A DNA stretch of 64,000 nt from positions 496,001 through 560,000 of the forward strand of contig NZ_CADFDB010000002.1 in assembly GCF_902832845.1 (NCBI RefSeq), read 5' to 3'. This document shows positions 42,511 to 51,196 of this stretch, piece by piece. This DNA comes from Burkholderia metallica (lineage in GTDB: Bacteria > Pseudomonadota > Gammaproteobacteria > Burkholderiales > Burkholderiaceae). A program made the position numbers and the translations under genes. Under the pieces are notes generated by a model that had not been told where the DNA came from, searched no databases, and saw only the letters and a program-made list of their open reading frames with translations. Numbering within the stretch: the first letter of the stretch is position 1; each line of letters opens with the position of its first letter.

Positions 42511-43632
42511 TCAGCCGTCGATCGCCATCAACTCGTAACTCGTGCTCCGCCCGCCGGACGACGAGCGACGCAGCACGCCGTGCTCGACGAGTTCGGTGAT
42601 GTCCCGCAGCGCGGTATCTTGCGAGCACTTCGCCAGCGCTGCCCACTTGGTGGTCGTCAGCCTCCCCTCGAAGCCGTCGAGCAGGCGATTCATGACCTTG
42701 ACCTGGCGTTCGTTCATCGCGAAGCCCGCACAGCGCTGCCAGAAGCGCGCCTTGACCAGCACCGCGTCGAGTGTCACGTGCGCGTGATCGATGGCCCTGC
42801 CGAGCGCGGTCAGGAACCATGCGAGCCATTCCGTGACGTCGAGCGAACCGCGCTGCGTACGCTCCAGCACGTCGTAGTACGCGTTGCGCTCGCGCTGGAT
42901 TTGCGCCGACAGGCTATAGAAGCGCTGCGGACTGCGGTCGGCGCGCGCGAGGACCAGATCCCCGAGCGCGCGCGCAATCCGGCCGTTGCCATCGTCGAAT
43001 GGATGAAGCGTGACGAACCACAGGTGCGCCAGGCCGGCGCGGATCAGCAAGGGCTCGGCCGGTGGGCCATTGAGCCACGTGAGAAAACGCGCGATCTCGC
43101 TGGCGACGCGCACGGCGGGCGGCGCCTCGAAATGCACGCGCTGCCGGCCGATCGGACCGGACACGACCTGCATCGGCCCGGTGGCATCCGTGCGCCAGCC
43201 GCCGACCGTGATCCGCGACATCCCCGAGTAGCCGGTCGGAAACAGCGCCGCATGCCATCCGAACAGCCGGGCGTCCGTGACCGGCGCCGCCGCATGGGCC
43301 GTCGCGTCCAGCACCATGTCGACCACGCCCTCGACGTGACGATCGACCGGCGCCAGCGCACCGATATCGACCCCGAGCCGGCGAGCGATCGACGACCGGA
43401 CCGATGCCACGTTCAGGTTTTCGCCCTCGATCGCGCTGGTCTTGACGACGTCCTCCGTCAGCGCGGCCAGGCTGGCCTCGTCGCGCAACGCCAGGCCGAC
43501 ATCCGCCAGCCGCCCGGCCAGCATGCCTTGCGCACGGCTGACGTCGGCGAGTGGCGTCGCCAGTGCAGCGACGTCGAAGCGCCAGGCAGGCCAGTCGGCC
43601 GACTCCCAGATGTAGGTGTAATCTCCGCTCAT
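42511..43632 (-). CDS. Fic family protein with DUF4172 and C-terminal winged helix
   Basis: 373 residues. The N-terminal DUF4172 region (YIWESADWPAWRFD) is followed by the inhibitory helix motif TSAIEGEN (about residues 65-72), the class II self-blocking [S/T]xxxE[G/N]. The Fic active site HPFDDGNGRIAR starts at His 210. Residues about 313-350 (TTTKWAALAKCSQDTALRDI, then TELVEHGVLRR) form a winged helix. It would transfer AMP from ATP to a target protein, and the winged helix could bind its own promoter, where a perfect palindrome is found. Start at 43632 (MSGDYTY). Confidence 0.88.
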   Translation of the reverse strand: MSGDYTYIWESADWPAWRFDVAALATPLADVSRAQGMLAGRLADVGLALRDEASLAALTEDVVKTSAIEGENLNVASVRSSIARRLGVDIGALAPVDRHVEGVVDMVLDATAHAAAPVTDARLFGWHAALFPTGYSGMSRITVGGWRTDATGPMQVVSGPIGRQRVHFEAPPAVRVASEIARFLTWLNGPPAEPLLIRAGLAHLWFVTLHPFDDGNGRIARALGDLVLARADRSPQRFYSLSAQIQRERNAYYDVLERTQRGSLDVTEWLAWFLTALGRAIDHAHVTLDAVLVKARFWQRCAGFAMNERQVKVMNRLLDGFEGRLTTTKWAALAKCSQDTALRDITELVEHGVLRRSSSGGRSTSYELMAIDG

Positions 43633-43634
43633 GA

Positions 43635-43645
43635 TGCGGAGATTA
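43635..43645. promoter_or_regulatory. repeat of the Fic-gene operator half
   Basis: TGCGGAGATTA, one base different from the arm TGCGGAGAATA of the palindrome at 43672-43698, directly upstream of the Fic start. Confidence 0.5.
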
Positions 43646-43671
43646 TCCCACCGATTCCCCGCATGACTCAA

Positions 43672-43698
43672 TATTCTCCGCAAATTATGCGGAGAATA
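43672..43698. promoter_or_regulatory. perfect inverted repeat upstream of the Fic gene
   Basis: TATTCTCCGCA (43672-43682), AATTA, TGCGGAGAATA (43688-43698): perfect 11-base arms 40 bases before the Fic ATG. Likely the binding site of the Fic protein's own winged helix. Confidence 0.65.
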
Positions 43699-43725
43699 GC
43701 ACCGTCATTCGCCGCACACCGCCCG

Positions 43726-44652
43726 CTACCGCCGGCTGCCTGCCCCGCCTTGCTCCGCCGGCCCCCCCTCCCCCAACCGTTCCGCAAGAAACCCGATGAA
43801 CGTGCGCAGCGTGACGAACCCTTCCCGATGCTGCGGGAACACCGCATTGAGCGTGATCGGCGACGGCGCGTACGCGTCGAGCACCGGCACGAGCGCGCCG
43901 CTGTCGAGCGCCGCGCCGACGATGAAGTGCGGCAGCAGCGCGATGCCGAGCCCCGCGATCGCCGCGTCGCGCACCACTTCGCCGTTGTTCGCGACGAGCG
44001 GCCCCTGCACGTCGAACGTGCGCGCCGCGCCGTCGACGCGGAATTCCCAGCCCACGCGCCGCTCGCGCCCGTACAGCACGCACGTATGGCCGGCGAGGTC
44101 GGCCGGCGTCGCGGGCGTGCCGTGCCGCTTCAGATAGGCGGGGCTCGCGCACGCGATCATCCGCCATGCGCCGAGCGGGCGCGCGATCAACGTCGAATCC
44201 TCGAGCGAGCCGATCCGCAGCACCAGATCGAAACCCTCGCCGATCACGTCGACACGCCGGTCGGTCAGGTCGAGGTTCAGCCGCACGGCCGGATGCGCGG
44301 ACAGGAATTCGGCGACCAGCGGCGACACGTGCGTGATCCCGAACGACAGCGGCGCGCTGATCTTCAGCGACCCGTGCAGCTCGGTGCTGCGCACCGACAT
44401 CGCCTGCTCGGCGTCGGCGATCTCGGCCAGGATCCGCTGCGCGCGCACATAAAACTCCTGCCCCGATTCGGTCACCGCGAGGTTGCGCGTGTTCCGGTGC
44501 AACAGCCGCACGCCGAGCGACGCCTCCAGCGCCATCGTGCGCCGGCTGACGAACTGCTTGGACAGCATCAATTGATCGGCCGCCGCCGTGAAGCTGCCCG
44601 CATCGACCGTCGCGACGAAGATCCTCAGATCGTTGAGTTCCATATTGTCCAC
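43726..44652 (-). CDS. LysR family transcriptional regulator
   Basis: 308 residues (305 from the ATG at 44643). HTH at about residues 20-40 (GSFTAAADQLMLSKQFVSRR), then a LysR effector domain with IGEGFDLVLRIGSLEDSTL typical of the CrgA/quinone-responsive branch. Divergent to the pirin and WrbA genes with 117 bases between; likely controls this quinone/redox unit. Confidence 0.9.
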   Translation of the reverse strand: MDNMELNDLRIFVATVDAGSFTAAADQLMLSKQFVSRRTMALEASLGVRLLHRNTRNLAVTESGQEFYVRAQRILAEIADAEQAMSVRSTELHGSLKISAPLSFGITHVSPLVAEFLSAHPAVRLNLDLTDRRVDVIGEGFDLVLRIGSLEDSTLIARPLGAWRMIACASPAYLKRHGTPATPADLAGHTCVLYGRERRVGWEFRVDGAARTFDVQGPLVANNGEVVRDAAIAGLGIALLPHFIVGAALDSGALVPVLDAYAPSPITLNAVFPQHREGFVTLRTFIGFLAERLGEGGPAEQGGAGSRR

Positions 44653-44769
44653 TCCATAGCGACAGTCATTATCTCTACAGCCATTTATTTGTCAAATCGA
44701 TTGACCTAAGATTCATCTCAACGAACGGCCGGGCCCACTTCCGAGGTCCGGCGTCTTGAGGAAAAAATC
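44653..44769. promoter_or_regulatory. divergent promoter region, LysR / pirin
   Basis: 117 bases, AT-rich at 44665-44720. GTCAAATCGATTGACC (44692-44707) is an imperfect dyad with GTCAA/TTGAC arms that suits a LysR site. Confidence 0.5.
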
Positions 44770-45495
44770 ATGATCGAAGTCCGTGCAGCAAACCAACGTG
44801 GCCGTGCGGAGCATGGCTGGCTCAGTTCCCGTCATACGTTTTCGTTCGCGAATTACTACGATCCGAAGCAAGTCGGCTTCTCCGACCTGCTGGTGATCAA
44901 CGACGACCGCGTCGCACCGGGCCGCGGCTTCGGCACGCACCCGCACCGCGACATGGAGATCCTGTCGTACGTGCTCGACGGCGCGCTGGAACACAAGGAT
45001 TCGATGGGCACCGGTTCGGTGATCGTGCCGGGCGACGTGCAGTTGATGAGCGCGGGCACCGGCGTACGCCACAGCGAGTTCAACCACTCGCCGGAAACGC
45101 CGGTCCACTTCCTGCAGATCTGGGTCGGGCCGGCCGAGAAAGGTGCCGAGCCGCGCTATCAGCAGACGAATGTCGCGGCCGACGACAAGCGCGGCAAGCT
45201 CGCACTCGTCGTATCGCCGAACGGCGACGCCGGTTCGCTGAAGATCCGGCAGGACACCCGGATTTACGCGGGCCTGTTCGACGGGGCCGAAAGCGCGACA
45301 CTGGCACTTGATCCGGGCCGCTTCGCTTACGTGCATGTGGCGCGCGGCAGCGTGACGGTCAACGGCGTGACGCTCGGCGAAGGCGACGGCGCGCGCATCC
45401 GGGGCGAACAGGCGCTGACGTTCGCCGACGGGAAGGATGCCGAAGTGCTGGTGTTCGACCTGCGTCCGGTCGAAGTAACGGCCGAGTGGGCATAA
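44770..45495 (+). CDS. pirin family protein
   Basis: 241-residue bicupin. GRGFGTHPHRDMEILSYVLD supplies the metal-binding His pair and Glu, and GTGVRHSEFNHS the remaining ligand; the WVGPAEKGAEPRYQQ segment is conserved in YhhW-like quercetinase pirins. TTGAGGA stands before the ATG. Divergent to LysR and followed by WrbA, so a quinone or flavonoid response is plausible. Confidence 0.93.
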   Translation: MIEVRAANQRGRAEHGWLSSRHTFSFANYYDPKQVGFSDLLVINDDRVAPGRGFGTHPHRDMEILSYVLDGALEHKDSMGTGSVIVPGDVQLMSAGTGVRHSEFNHSPETPVHFLQIWVGPAEKGAEPRYQQTNVAADDKRGKLALVVSPNGDAGSLKIRQDTRIYAGLFDGAESATLALDPGRFAYVHVARGSVTVNGVTLGEGDGARIRGEQALTFADGKDAEVLVFDLRPVEVTAEWA

Positions 45496-45512
45496 AACCC
45501 GTTCGGGAAACC

Positions 45513-45539
45513 GGGCTCCGCTGAACGCGGGGCCCTTTT
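45513..45539 (+). terminator. Rho-independent terminator after pirin gene
   Basis: GGGCTCCGC and GCGGGGCCC form a nine-pair stem (one G-U) with a five-base loop, followed by TTTT at 45536-45539. It lies before the WrbA gene, so read-through must be partial if the two genes share a promoter. Confidence 0.75.
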
Positions 45540-45556
45540 AATCGGAGATTCGCAAC

Positions 45557-46159
45557 ATGGCCAAGGTACTCGTGCTGTATTACTCGTCCTACGGGCACGT
45601 CGAAACGATGGCGCAGCACATCGCGGAAGGCGCGCGATCGGTGCAGGGCGTCGAGGTCACGCTCAAGCGCGTGCCGGAGACGATTCCCGTCGACCAGGCC
45701 CGCGCGATCGGCGTGAAGGTCAACCAGGCCGCACCGGTCGCGACCGTGGACGAACTCGCCGACTACGATGCGATCATCTTCGGCACGCCGACCCGCTTCG
45801 GCAACATGGCCGGCCAGATGCGCACGTTTCTCGACCAGACCGGCGGCCTGTGGATGAAGGGCGCGCTTGTCGGCAAGATCGGCAGCGTGTTCGCGTCCAC
45901 CGGCACGCAACACGGCGGCCAGGAAACGACGATCACGTCGTTCCACACGACGCTGCTGCACCACGGGATGGTGATCGTGGGCGTGCCGTATGCGTGCAGC
46001 GGGCTCGTCAACATGAACGAAATCACCGGCGGCACGCCGTACGGCGCGACGACGCTCGCGGGCGCGGACGGCAGCCGCCAGCCGAGCGCGAACGAGCTCG
46101 ACATCGCGCGCTACCAGGGCAAGCACGTCGCGGAACTCGCGAGCAAGCTCGCGTCGTAA
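45557..46159 (+). CDS. wrbA: NAD(P)H:quinone oxidoreductase, WrbA type
   Basis: 200-residue flavodoxin-like FMN enzyme that reduces quinones to hydroquinones by two electrons. The N-terminal [14 protein letters not shown] binds the FMN phosphate; [13 protein letters not shown] and [10 protein letters not shown] are the WrbA-specific loops. Length is standard. The ribosome site GGAGA precedes ATG at 45557. It follows the pirin gene across a terminator. Confidence 0.95.
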   Translation: MAKVLVLYYSSYGHVETMAQHIAEGARSVQGVEVTLKRVPETIPVDQARAIGVKVNQAAPVATVDELADYDAIIFGTPTRFGNMAGQMRTFLDQTGGLWMKGALVGKIGSVFASTGTQHGGQETTITSFHTTLLHHGMVIVGVPYACSGLVNMNEITGGTPYGATTLAGADGSRQPSANELDIARYQGKHVAELASKLAS

Positions 46160-46194
46160 CGCGCCGGCCCGGCAGTTCGGGCAGCCCCGCACAA

Positions 46195-46231
46195 GCGCAA
46201 ACGGCGCCGGATCGACCGGCGCCGTTTGCGC
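46195..46231. terminator. strong bidirectional hairpin
   Basis: GCGCAAACGGCGCCGG and its perfect complement form a 16-base stem around ATCGA between the convergent WrbA gene and the small gene at 46251. In either direction the end includes TTTGCG. Likely terminates both. Confidence 0.7.
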
Positions 46232-46250
46232 TGTGTACCGGGTCCGGCCG

Positions 46251-46556
46251 TTACTGGCCCGACGCCGGGGCGGCCGGCGCCGCCTTCGTCGCGGGCGCCT
46301 TCGCTGCGGCGTTCTGCGGATAGTTGCTCTGGTCGTTGGTCAGCCGGTAGCCGCTACCCGTGCCGATCGCCTTCAGATCCGACGCGTGTCGCGCCCGGGC
46401 CGCCTTGCGGGCCGCCTTCTTCTGCGCCTTGTCGAGCTGCTTCTGCGTCGGCGCGGACGCCGGATCCTGCGCGTATGCCGCCGGCGCGGCGGTCAACAGC
46501 AGACCGAACGACGCCGTTACTGCTACTGCCACCGAAACCACGCGAGACTGCTTCAT
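46251..46556 (-). CDS. small secreted lysine/alanine-rich protein
   Basis: 101 residues. Signal peptide about 1-29 (VAVTASFGLLLTAAPAAYAQ), then a basic helix KQLDKAQKKAARKAARARH and an Ala/Pro-rich tail (AAKAPATKAAPAAPASGQ). AAGGAGA precedes the ATG. Small secreted basic proteins of this kind are common in Burkholderia and their role is unknown. Confidence 0.75.
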   Translation of the reverse strand: MKQSRVVSVAVAVTASFGLLLTAAPAAYAQDPASAPTQKQLDKAQKKAARKAARARHASDLKAIGTGSGYRLTNDQSNYPQNAAAKAPATKAAPAAPASGQ

Positions 46557-46788
46557 GGCGGGATCTCCTTGTCGATTGTCGAATGTTGGTTATGGGTCGG
46601 ACACCGGCGCGCACGCGAACGCTTGCGACACTGGCGCCGATGCAACGTTAGCCGAACAGTATTCGGTTGTCCGTGTGCGTTCCTGAATTCTCCCGATAAC
46701 GGCCACGATACATGCACATCGAGCACGCCGTCATTCCGGCGTCGCGCCCGCGCCATCAGGGAAACCGATAAGCCGCCGTGGCCGGCGC
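46557..46788. other. intergenic region
   Basis: 230 bases without a supported gene; it should hold the promoter of the small secreted protein. Confidence 0.3.
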
Positions 46789-47523
46789 TCAGATCCAGCG
46801 CGACAGCACCGGCAGCAGGATCGGTACGACGAACGCCGTCAGCACGCCGTTCAGCCCCATCCCGAGCCCGGCAAACGCGCCGGCCTCCTCGCCGACCTGG
46901 AACGCGCGCGCGGTGCCGATCCCGTGCGATGCGACGCCGAGCGCGAATCCGCGCACGGCCGGCTCCTCGATACGCAGCGCGTTGAGAATGCCGCGCGCGC
47001 ATACCGCCCCGAAGATCCCGGTCGAGATCACGAGCACCGCGGTGAGCGACGGAATCCCGCCGATTTCCGCGGCGACGGCCATCGCGATCGGCGTCGTCGC
47101 CGATTTCGGCGCGAGCGACGCGATGGTCTGGTGCGAGGCGCCGAACAGCGCCGCGATGCCGACCGCCGACACGATCGCGGTCAGCGAGCCCGCGAGCAGG
47201 CCCACCAGCAGCGGCACCGCCGCGCGGCGCAGCTTCGACCACTGGCGGTACAGCGGCAGCGCGAGCGCGACGGTCGCGGGGCCGAGCAGGAAGTGGACGA
47301 ACTGCGCGCCTTCGAAATACGTCGGATACGGCGTATGCGTGACCGTCAGCACCACGACGATCAGCGCGACCGCGATCAGCACCGGATTCGCGAGCGGGTT
47401 GAAGCGCGCCCGCGCATAGACGGCCTGCGCGACCAGATACGCAACCAGCGTGATCGTCAGGCCCAGCAATGGGGTCGCGGCGAGATAGACCCAGATCGCG
47501 CCGAGGGTGGGGAAGGCCGTCAT
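46789..47523 (-). CDS. lrgB: LrgB family protein
   Basis: 244-residue membrane protein of the LrgB/CidB family (holin-like partner), about seven helices. LGPATVALALPLYRQW, LAPKSATTPIAMAVAAEIGG and VASHGIGTARAF are hallmark segments. Its start overlaps the LrgA stop in ATGA (47520-47523). LrgAB is linked to murein hydrolase control and, in other bacteria, to pyruvate or glycolate transport. Confidence 0.92.
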   Translation of the reverse strand: MTAFPTLGAIWVYLAATPLLGLTITLVAYLVAQAVYARARFNPLANPVLIAVALIVVVLTVTHTPYPTYFEGAQFVHFLLGPATVALALPLYRQWSKLRRAAVPLLVGLLAGSLTAIVSAVGIAALFGASHQTIASLAPKSATTPIAMAVAAEIGGIPSLTAVLVISTGIFGAVCARGILNALRIEEPAVRGFALGVASHGIGTARAFQVGEEAGAFAGLGMGLNGVLTAFVVPILLPVLSRWI

Positions 47524-47891
47524 TGCGCGCCCTCCGCGGTGCCGCCCGCGCGCCGCTGGCGGCGCAGCAGCGCACGCGTGACGAGCGCCGTCACCGCGAT
47601 CGCGAGCGTGGTGCTGACGGCCAGCGCGACGACGACCGCGAGCGCATCGCCGCGCACGCGGTCGGCCGACACCATGATGCCGACGCCGGCCGGCACGAAC
47701 AGCAGCGACAGGTGGCGCAGCAGCTCGAGCGCGGTCGGCTCGATCGCGTCGGCCGCCTGCGGGCGCAGCATCACGAAGCCGAACAGCAGCAGCATGCCGA
47801 TCACCGGGCCCGGCACCGGCAAACCGAACAGATGGGACACGCCTTCCCCGAGACACTGAAAGACCAGCAATACCGCGAACGCCTGCAACAT
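47520..47891 (-). CDS. lrgA: LrgA/CidA family holin-like protein
   Basis: 123 residues with four helices. LFGLPVPGPVIGMLLLFGF and LLFVPAGVGIMV are the CidA/LrgA family motif. Start at 47891 matches the family; the frame continues upstream into unlike sequence. Translationally coupled to lrgB. Confidence 0.9.
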   Translation of the reverse strand: MLQAFAVLLVFQCLGEGVSHLFGLPVPGPVIGMLLLFGFVMLRPQAADAIEPTALELLRHLSLLFVPAGVGIMVSADRVRGDALAVVVALAVSTTLAIAVTALVTRALLRRQRRAGGTAEGAQ

Positions 47892-48285
47892 GGACCGCTT
47901 CTCCCGAACGTGGCCGCGCTGCCGGGCGGCCGCGCGACCGATGGCCGGCTGATTGAGGCGCCGGCGTGGACGATAGGGGCGATCGTACCAACAATGCCCG
48001 CGGCACGGGGTTCGGCGACGACGCCAAGCCGGGTCGGGCCGCGACGTGAAGCTCAGCGCAAAGCCTGCGATGTGGCGCCGTTCCTGAAAGAGATCGTGCT
48101 GCCGAACCGGGACCGAAAATCGCGGACGGTCCGGACGTACGGTGTGCGATGTGCGGTGTGCAGACCCGCGCATTCGCCCCGCTCGCACGCCGCACGCAAC
48201 AAAGGCGGGCACGCGCCCGCCTCCTCGTCATTCGCACCCGCGCCGCCCGCAGCTTCGCGAACAGCACGAGTGCAAACCTGCGACG
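47892..48285. other. gene-free stretch
   Basis: About 390 GC-rich bases between the lrgA start and the stop of the alpha/beta hydrolase. Must contain the lrgAB promoter. No gene or clear promoter seen. Confidence 0.4.
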
Positions 48286-49320
48286 TTACTTCAACCGCGT
48301 CGCGATTTCATTCGCCATCGCCTTCGTCGCGGCCTTCGTCGGCGCATCCGCGGCCAGTGCGTTCAGGAGCCCGAAATCATGGATCGTGCCGTCGTAGCGC
48401 GTGGTCGTCGCGTCCACCCCCGCCGCGTCGAGCTTGCGGCCGTATGCTTCGCCTTCGTCGCGCAGCACGTCGAACTGCGCGACCTGGATCAGCGCGGGCG
48501 GCAGGCCCTTCAACTGCGCGGTGCTCGCACGCAGCGGCGACGCGTAGATCTCGTTGCGTTGCGCTTCGTTCTTCGTATAGGCGTCCCAGAACCACCGCAT
48601 CATCGGCCGCGTCAGGAAGTGCCCTTGCTGATACGCGTTGTACGAACCCGTGTTGAAGTTGTGGTCCGTCACCGGCCACATCAGCCCCTGGAAGCGGATC
48701 GCGGGGCCACCCTTGTCCTTCGCCATCAGCGCCACCACGGCCGCCATGTTCCCGCCGACGCTGTTGCCGACCACCGCGAGGCGGCTGCCGTCGACGCCGA
48801 TCTGGTCGCCGTGCGCGGCCACCCATTTCGTCGCCGCATACGCCTGGTTGATCGCGACCGGGTAATGCGCTTCCGGCGACGGCGTGTAATTCACGAACAC
48901 CGCGACGGCGCCCGACTGCACGACGAGGTCGCGCACGAGGCGTTCATGCGTCGGGAAATCGCCGAGCACCCAGCCGCCGCCGTGAATGAACATGAACACC
49001 GGCAGCACGCCCGTCGCGCCTTGCGGGCGGACGATCGTGACCGGCACGGACACGCCGTCCTGCTCGATCGTGCGGTTCGACACGTCGACGCCCGACAGAT
49101 CGACCTTCGTGCCGTTCTGCGCATCGACCAGCACCTGGCGCGCCTTCGCGGGGCTCAGCGTTTCGAGGCCCGGGCCCTTCTGGCCGTTCAGCGCGGCGAG
49201 GAACGCGCTCGTCGTCGTATCGGGCCGGGCGGCTTCGGTGCCGGCGGCAAACGCGGTGGGCACGGCGGACAGCGCGGCAGCAACGGCGGCGGCGATCAGC
49301 AGCGGCTTGACGATCTTCAT
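48286..49320 (-). CDS. secreted alpha/beta hydrolase (HSL family)
   Basis: 344 residues with a signal peptide (about 1-25, ending AFAAG). The hormone-sensitive lipase motif HGGGWVLGDF forms the oxyanion hole; the nucleophile elbow is GNSVGGN, in place of the usual GDSAGG; the late Asp and TIHDFGLL His complete the triad. AAGGAG precedes the ATG at 49320. A carboxylesterase or lipase acting in the periplasm or outside. It is 64 bases downstream of ohr and may be read from the same promoter. Confidence 0.88.
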   Translation of the reverse strand: MKIVKPLLIAAAVAAALSAVPTAFAAGTEAARPDTTTSAFLAALNGQKGPGLETLSPAKARQVLVDAQNGTKVDLSGVDVSNRTIEQDGVSVPVTIVRPQGATGVLPVFMFIHGGGWVLGDFPTHERLVRDLVVQSGAVAVFVNYTPSPEAHYPVAINQAYAATKWVAAHGDQIGVDGSRLAVVGNSVGGNMAAVVALMAKDKGGPAIRFQGLMWPVTDHNFNTGSYNAYQQGHFLTRPMMRWFWDAYTKNEAQRNEIYASPLRASTAQLKGLPPALIQVAQFDVLRDEGEAYGRKLDAAGVDATTTRYDGTIHDFGLLNALAADAPTKAATKAMANEIATRLK

Positions 49321-49384
49321 GATGTAACTCCTTGGCTCAACCTGTGAATGACGATGGGACGGGAATGATTCGGAATGCGTACGA

Positions 49385-49810
49385 TCAGACGAGCGTGAGC
49401 GTAACGTCGATGTTGCCGCGCGTCGCGTTCGAGTACGGGCAGACGCGATGCGCACGGTCGATCAGCGTCTGGGCGACATCGCGGTCAACGCCCGGCAGCG
49501 AGATCTTCAGCTCGACTTCGATGCCGAAGCCGTCGGGAATCGCGCCGATGCCGACGCTGCCTTCAATCGCGGCGTCTGCGGGCATCGCGATCTTGTCGCG
49601 GGCCGCGACGAACTTCATCGCGCCGATGAAGCACGCGCTGTAGCCGGCGGCGAACAGTTGCTCCGGGTTCGCGCCTGCGCCGCCCGCGCCGCCAAGCTCG
49701 CGCGGCGTGGTCAGCTTCAGGTCGAGGCCGCTTTCGGGCACCGTGGCGCGGCCGTCACGGCCGCCGGTGGCTTTTGCATGAGCGCGGTACAGCACTTTTT
49801 CGATCGACAT
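49385..49810 (-). CDS. ohr: organic hydroperoxide resistance protein (Ohr/OsmC)
   Basis: 141-residue thiol peroxidase that reduces organic hydroperoxides. The two active cysteines are in [12 protein letters not shown] and [18 protein letters not shown] precedes ATG at 49810. Normally ohr is paired with the MarR regulator OhrR; here the neighbour upstream encodes a TetR protein and the promoter has two copies of the TATCTA operator also found before that gene. Confidence 0.94.
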   Translation of the reverse strand: MSIEKVLYRAHAKATGGRDGRATVPESGLDLKLTTPRELGGAGGAGANPEQLFAAGYSACFIGAMKFVAARDKIAMPADAAIEGSVGIGAIPDGFGIEVELKISLPGVDRDVAQTLIDRAHRVCPYSNATRGNIDVTLTLV

Positions 49811-49896
49811 GACAGACTCCTTTTTCAATCAGTGAGTGAAACAGCCTTCCAACCGGGGACCGCTCGCCGGCTGCCCGGCAGCCGGTATCGCGTCAA

Positions 49897-49920
49897 TTTA
49901 TCTACTCATAGATAGATAAA
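49897..49920. promoter_or_regulatory. TetR operator copy 1 (ohr promoter)
   Basis: TTTATCTA (49897-49904) and TAGATAAA (49913-49920), with the inner palindrome TATCTA-CTCA-TAGATA. The same sequence recurs before the TetR gene. Confidence 0.7.
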
Positions 49921-49963
49921 CATCCCCAAAAAATGCAGGGGGTCGAGCCACCTGCCCATTCAA

Positions 49964-49983
49964 TCTATCTACTAACAGATAGA
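49964..49983. promoter_or_regulatory. TetR operator copy 2 (ohr promoter)
   Basis: TCTATCT-ACTAAC-AGATAGA, a perfect seven-base inverted repeat of the same GATA/TATC type, 60 bases upstream of copy 1. Confidence 0.65.
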
Positions 49984-50034
49984 CAATAAAACCCAACAAA
50001 AGGCGGCGAACCGCCTGACCGCTTGCGCCGCCCG

Positions 50035-50601
50035 TCAGGGCCGCGTTTTCCAGACCGCCTCGACATCCTCGAGACGCGCCCGCGTGTTGAACAGCCGGCT
50101 GGCCAGCACGCTGCCCTGGAACGCCGCGTACAACGTGCGGGCGGCCGTTTCGGGCTTGCCGCTGAACTGCAGCGTGCCGTCCTTCGCGCCCTGCGCCAGT
50201 AATGCCGCGAGCCAGGTTTCGTTGGCCTTGAAGAACGCCTGCACGGCCTGCCGCACGTTCTCCGGCAACGATTCGATATCGGCCGCCAGCATCCCGCACA
50301 GGCAGATCATGTTGCCGTCGCCGAGCGTGCGGCCGAACAGCTTCGTGTACAGGCTCAGTTGCACGTCGGCCGGCAGCGCCGGATCGATCGCCCGCGTGGC
50401 CGCGAGGACGTCGTCGCTATACACCGACACCGCTTCCAGCACGAGGTCGTCCTTCGACGGGAAGTAGTAGTGAATGCTCGACGTCTTCACGCCCACCAGA
50501 TCGGACAGGTCTCGATAGCTGAAGCCGTTGTAACCGCGCAGCATCATCAGCGTGATCGCGTGGTCGAGAATCTGTTCGCGGACGGTCGGTTTCGTTTCCA
50601 T
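50035..50601 (-). CDS. TetR family transcriptional regulator
   Basis: 188 residues. HTH of TetR type (GYNGFSYRDLSDLVGVKTSS, IHYYFPSKDDLV). The C-terminal effector domain includes CLCGMLAADIESLP with two cysteines separated by one residue, which could sense peroxides or electrophiles. One operator copy lies 10 bases before the ATG and two before ohr, so it probably represses itself, ohr and perhaps the hydrolase. Confidence 0.92.
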   Translation of the reverse strand: METKPTVREQILDHAITLMMLRGYNGFSYRDLSDLVGVKTSSIHYYFPSKDDLVLEAVSVYSDDVLAATRAIDPALPADVQLSLYTKLFGRTLGDGNMICLCGMLAADIESLPENVRQAVQAFFKANETWLAALLAQGAKDGTLQFSGKPETAARTLYAAFQGSVLASRLFNTRARLEDVEAVWKTRP

Positions 50602-50610
50602 GGGTTGAAC

Positions 50611-50632
50611 TTTATCTACTCATAGATAGATA
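50611..50632. promoter_or_regulatory. TetR operator copy 3 (tetR promoter)
   Basis: Same 22 bases as 49898-49919 (TATCTA-CTCA-TAGATA core at 50613-50628), directly upstream of the TetR start codon. Confidence 0.7.
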
Positions 50633-50634
50633 GT

Positions 50635-51196
50635 CAAGGACTTTTTTGAGAGCGCGATGCGCGGCCTGTCGAACGGGCCGGGCACGCGCTTTCGGACGGG
50701 GAGATGCTGCCGAGCGTCAATAGCCCGCTCGCCCCCTGCATCGGCATATTCGCGCGGGACAAGCAGGTACCGGCCGCAGCAGCGGCGACCGGCTCGCGCC
50801 ATCGATGCAGGACCGCGCGAACGAAACGATCGTCGCGATGGCGCACGTGCGCGCCGCCGTCGGTCCCGCGCACGAGATTGGCCTGCCCGGCTTCTCGCAG
50901 CCCGGCCGGGTCGTACCGCGCGTGGCGAACGCGGTACGGCCCGCGCCCTCTGTGGTCGTCGGCGACGCCGGCAACGCAAAGACCCGACGCGGCGGCAGCA
51001 CCACCCAACCGCCCTGCAACCGGACTGAATCGATGCGACACTGGCCGCCGAGCGATGCGGCGACGACGCAATCTTCGCCCGCGCGGACGTGCCGGCCGAT
51101 CCGCGCGCAGTGAACACGTGTGCAATACGATGCCGTGCATGAAACGGGCCATACCGGCCGCGCCGGCCGGCGTGGCCGCATCAAGGAGAGGTTTCA
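50635..51196. other. gene-free stretch
   Basis: About 560 bases. Several short open frames exist on both strands but none shows a family motif or ribosome site. It carries the promoter of the ABC exporter (ribosome site AAGGAGAGG at 51183) and possibly an eroded gene. Confidence 0.4.

Noticed and set aside
42511-43632. Fic toxin-antitoxin pair (FicTA)
   Set aside because: No separate antitoxin gene; the inhibitory motif is inside the Fic protein itself, so it is class II.
50805-51113. 102-codon frame before the ABC exporter
   Set aside because: No ribosome site or family; both strands have equally long frames here.
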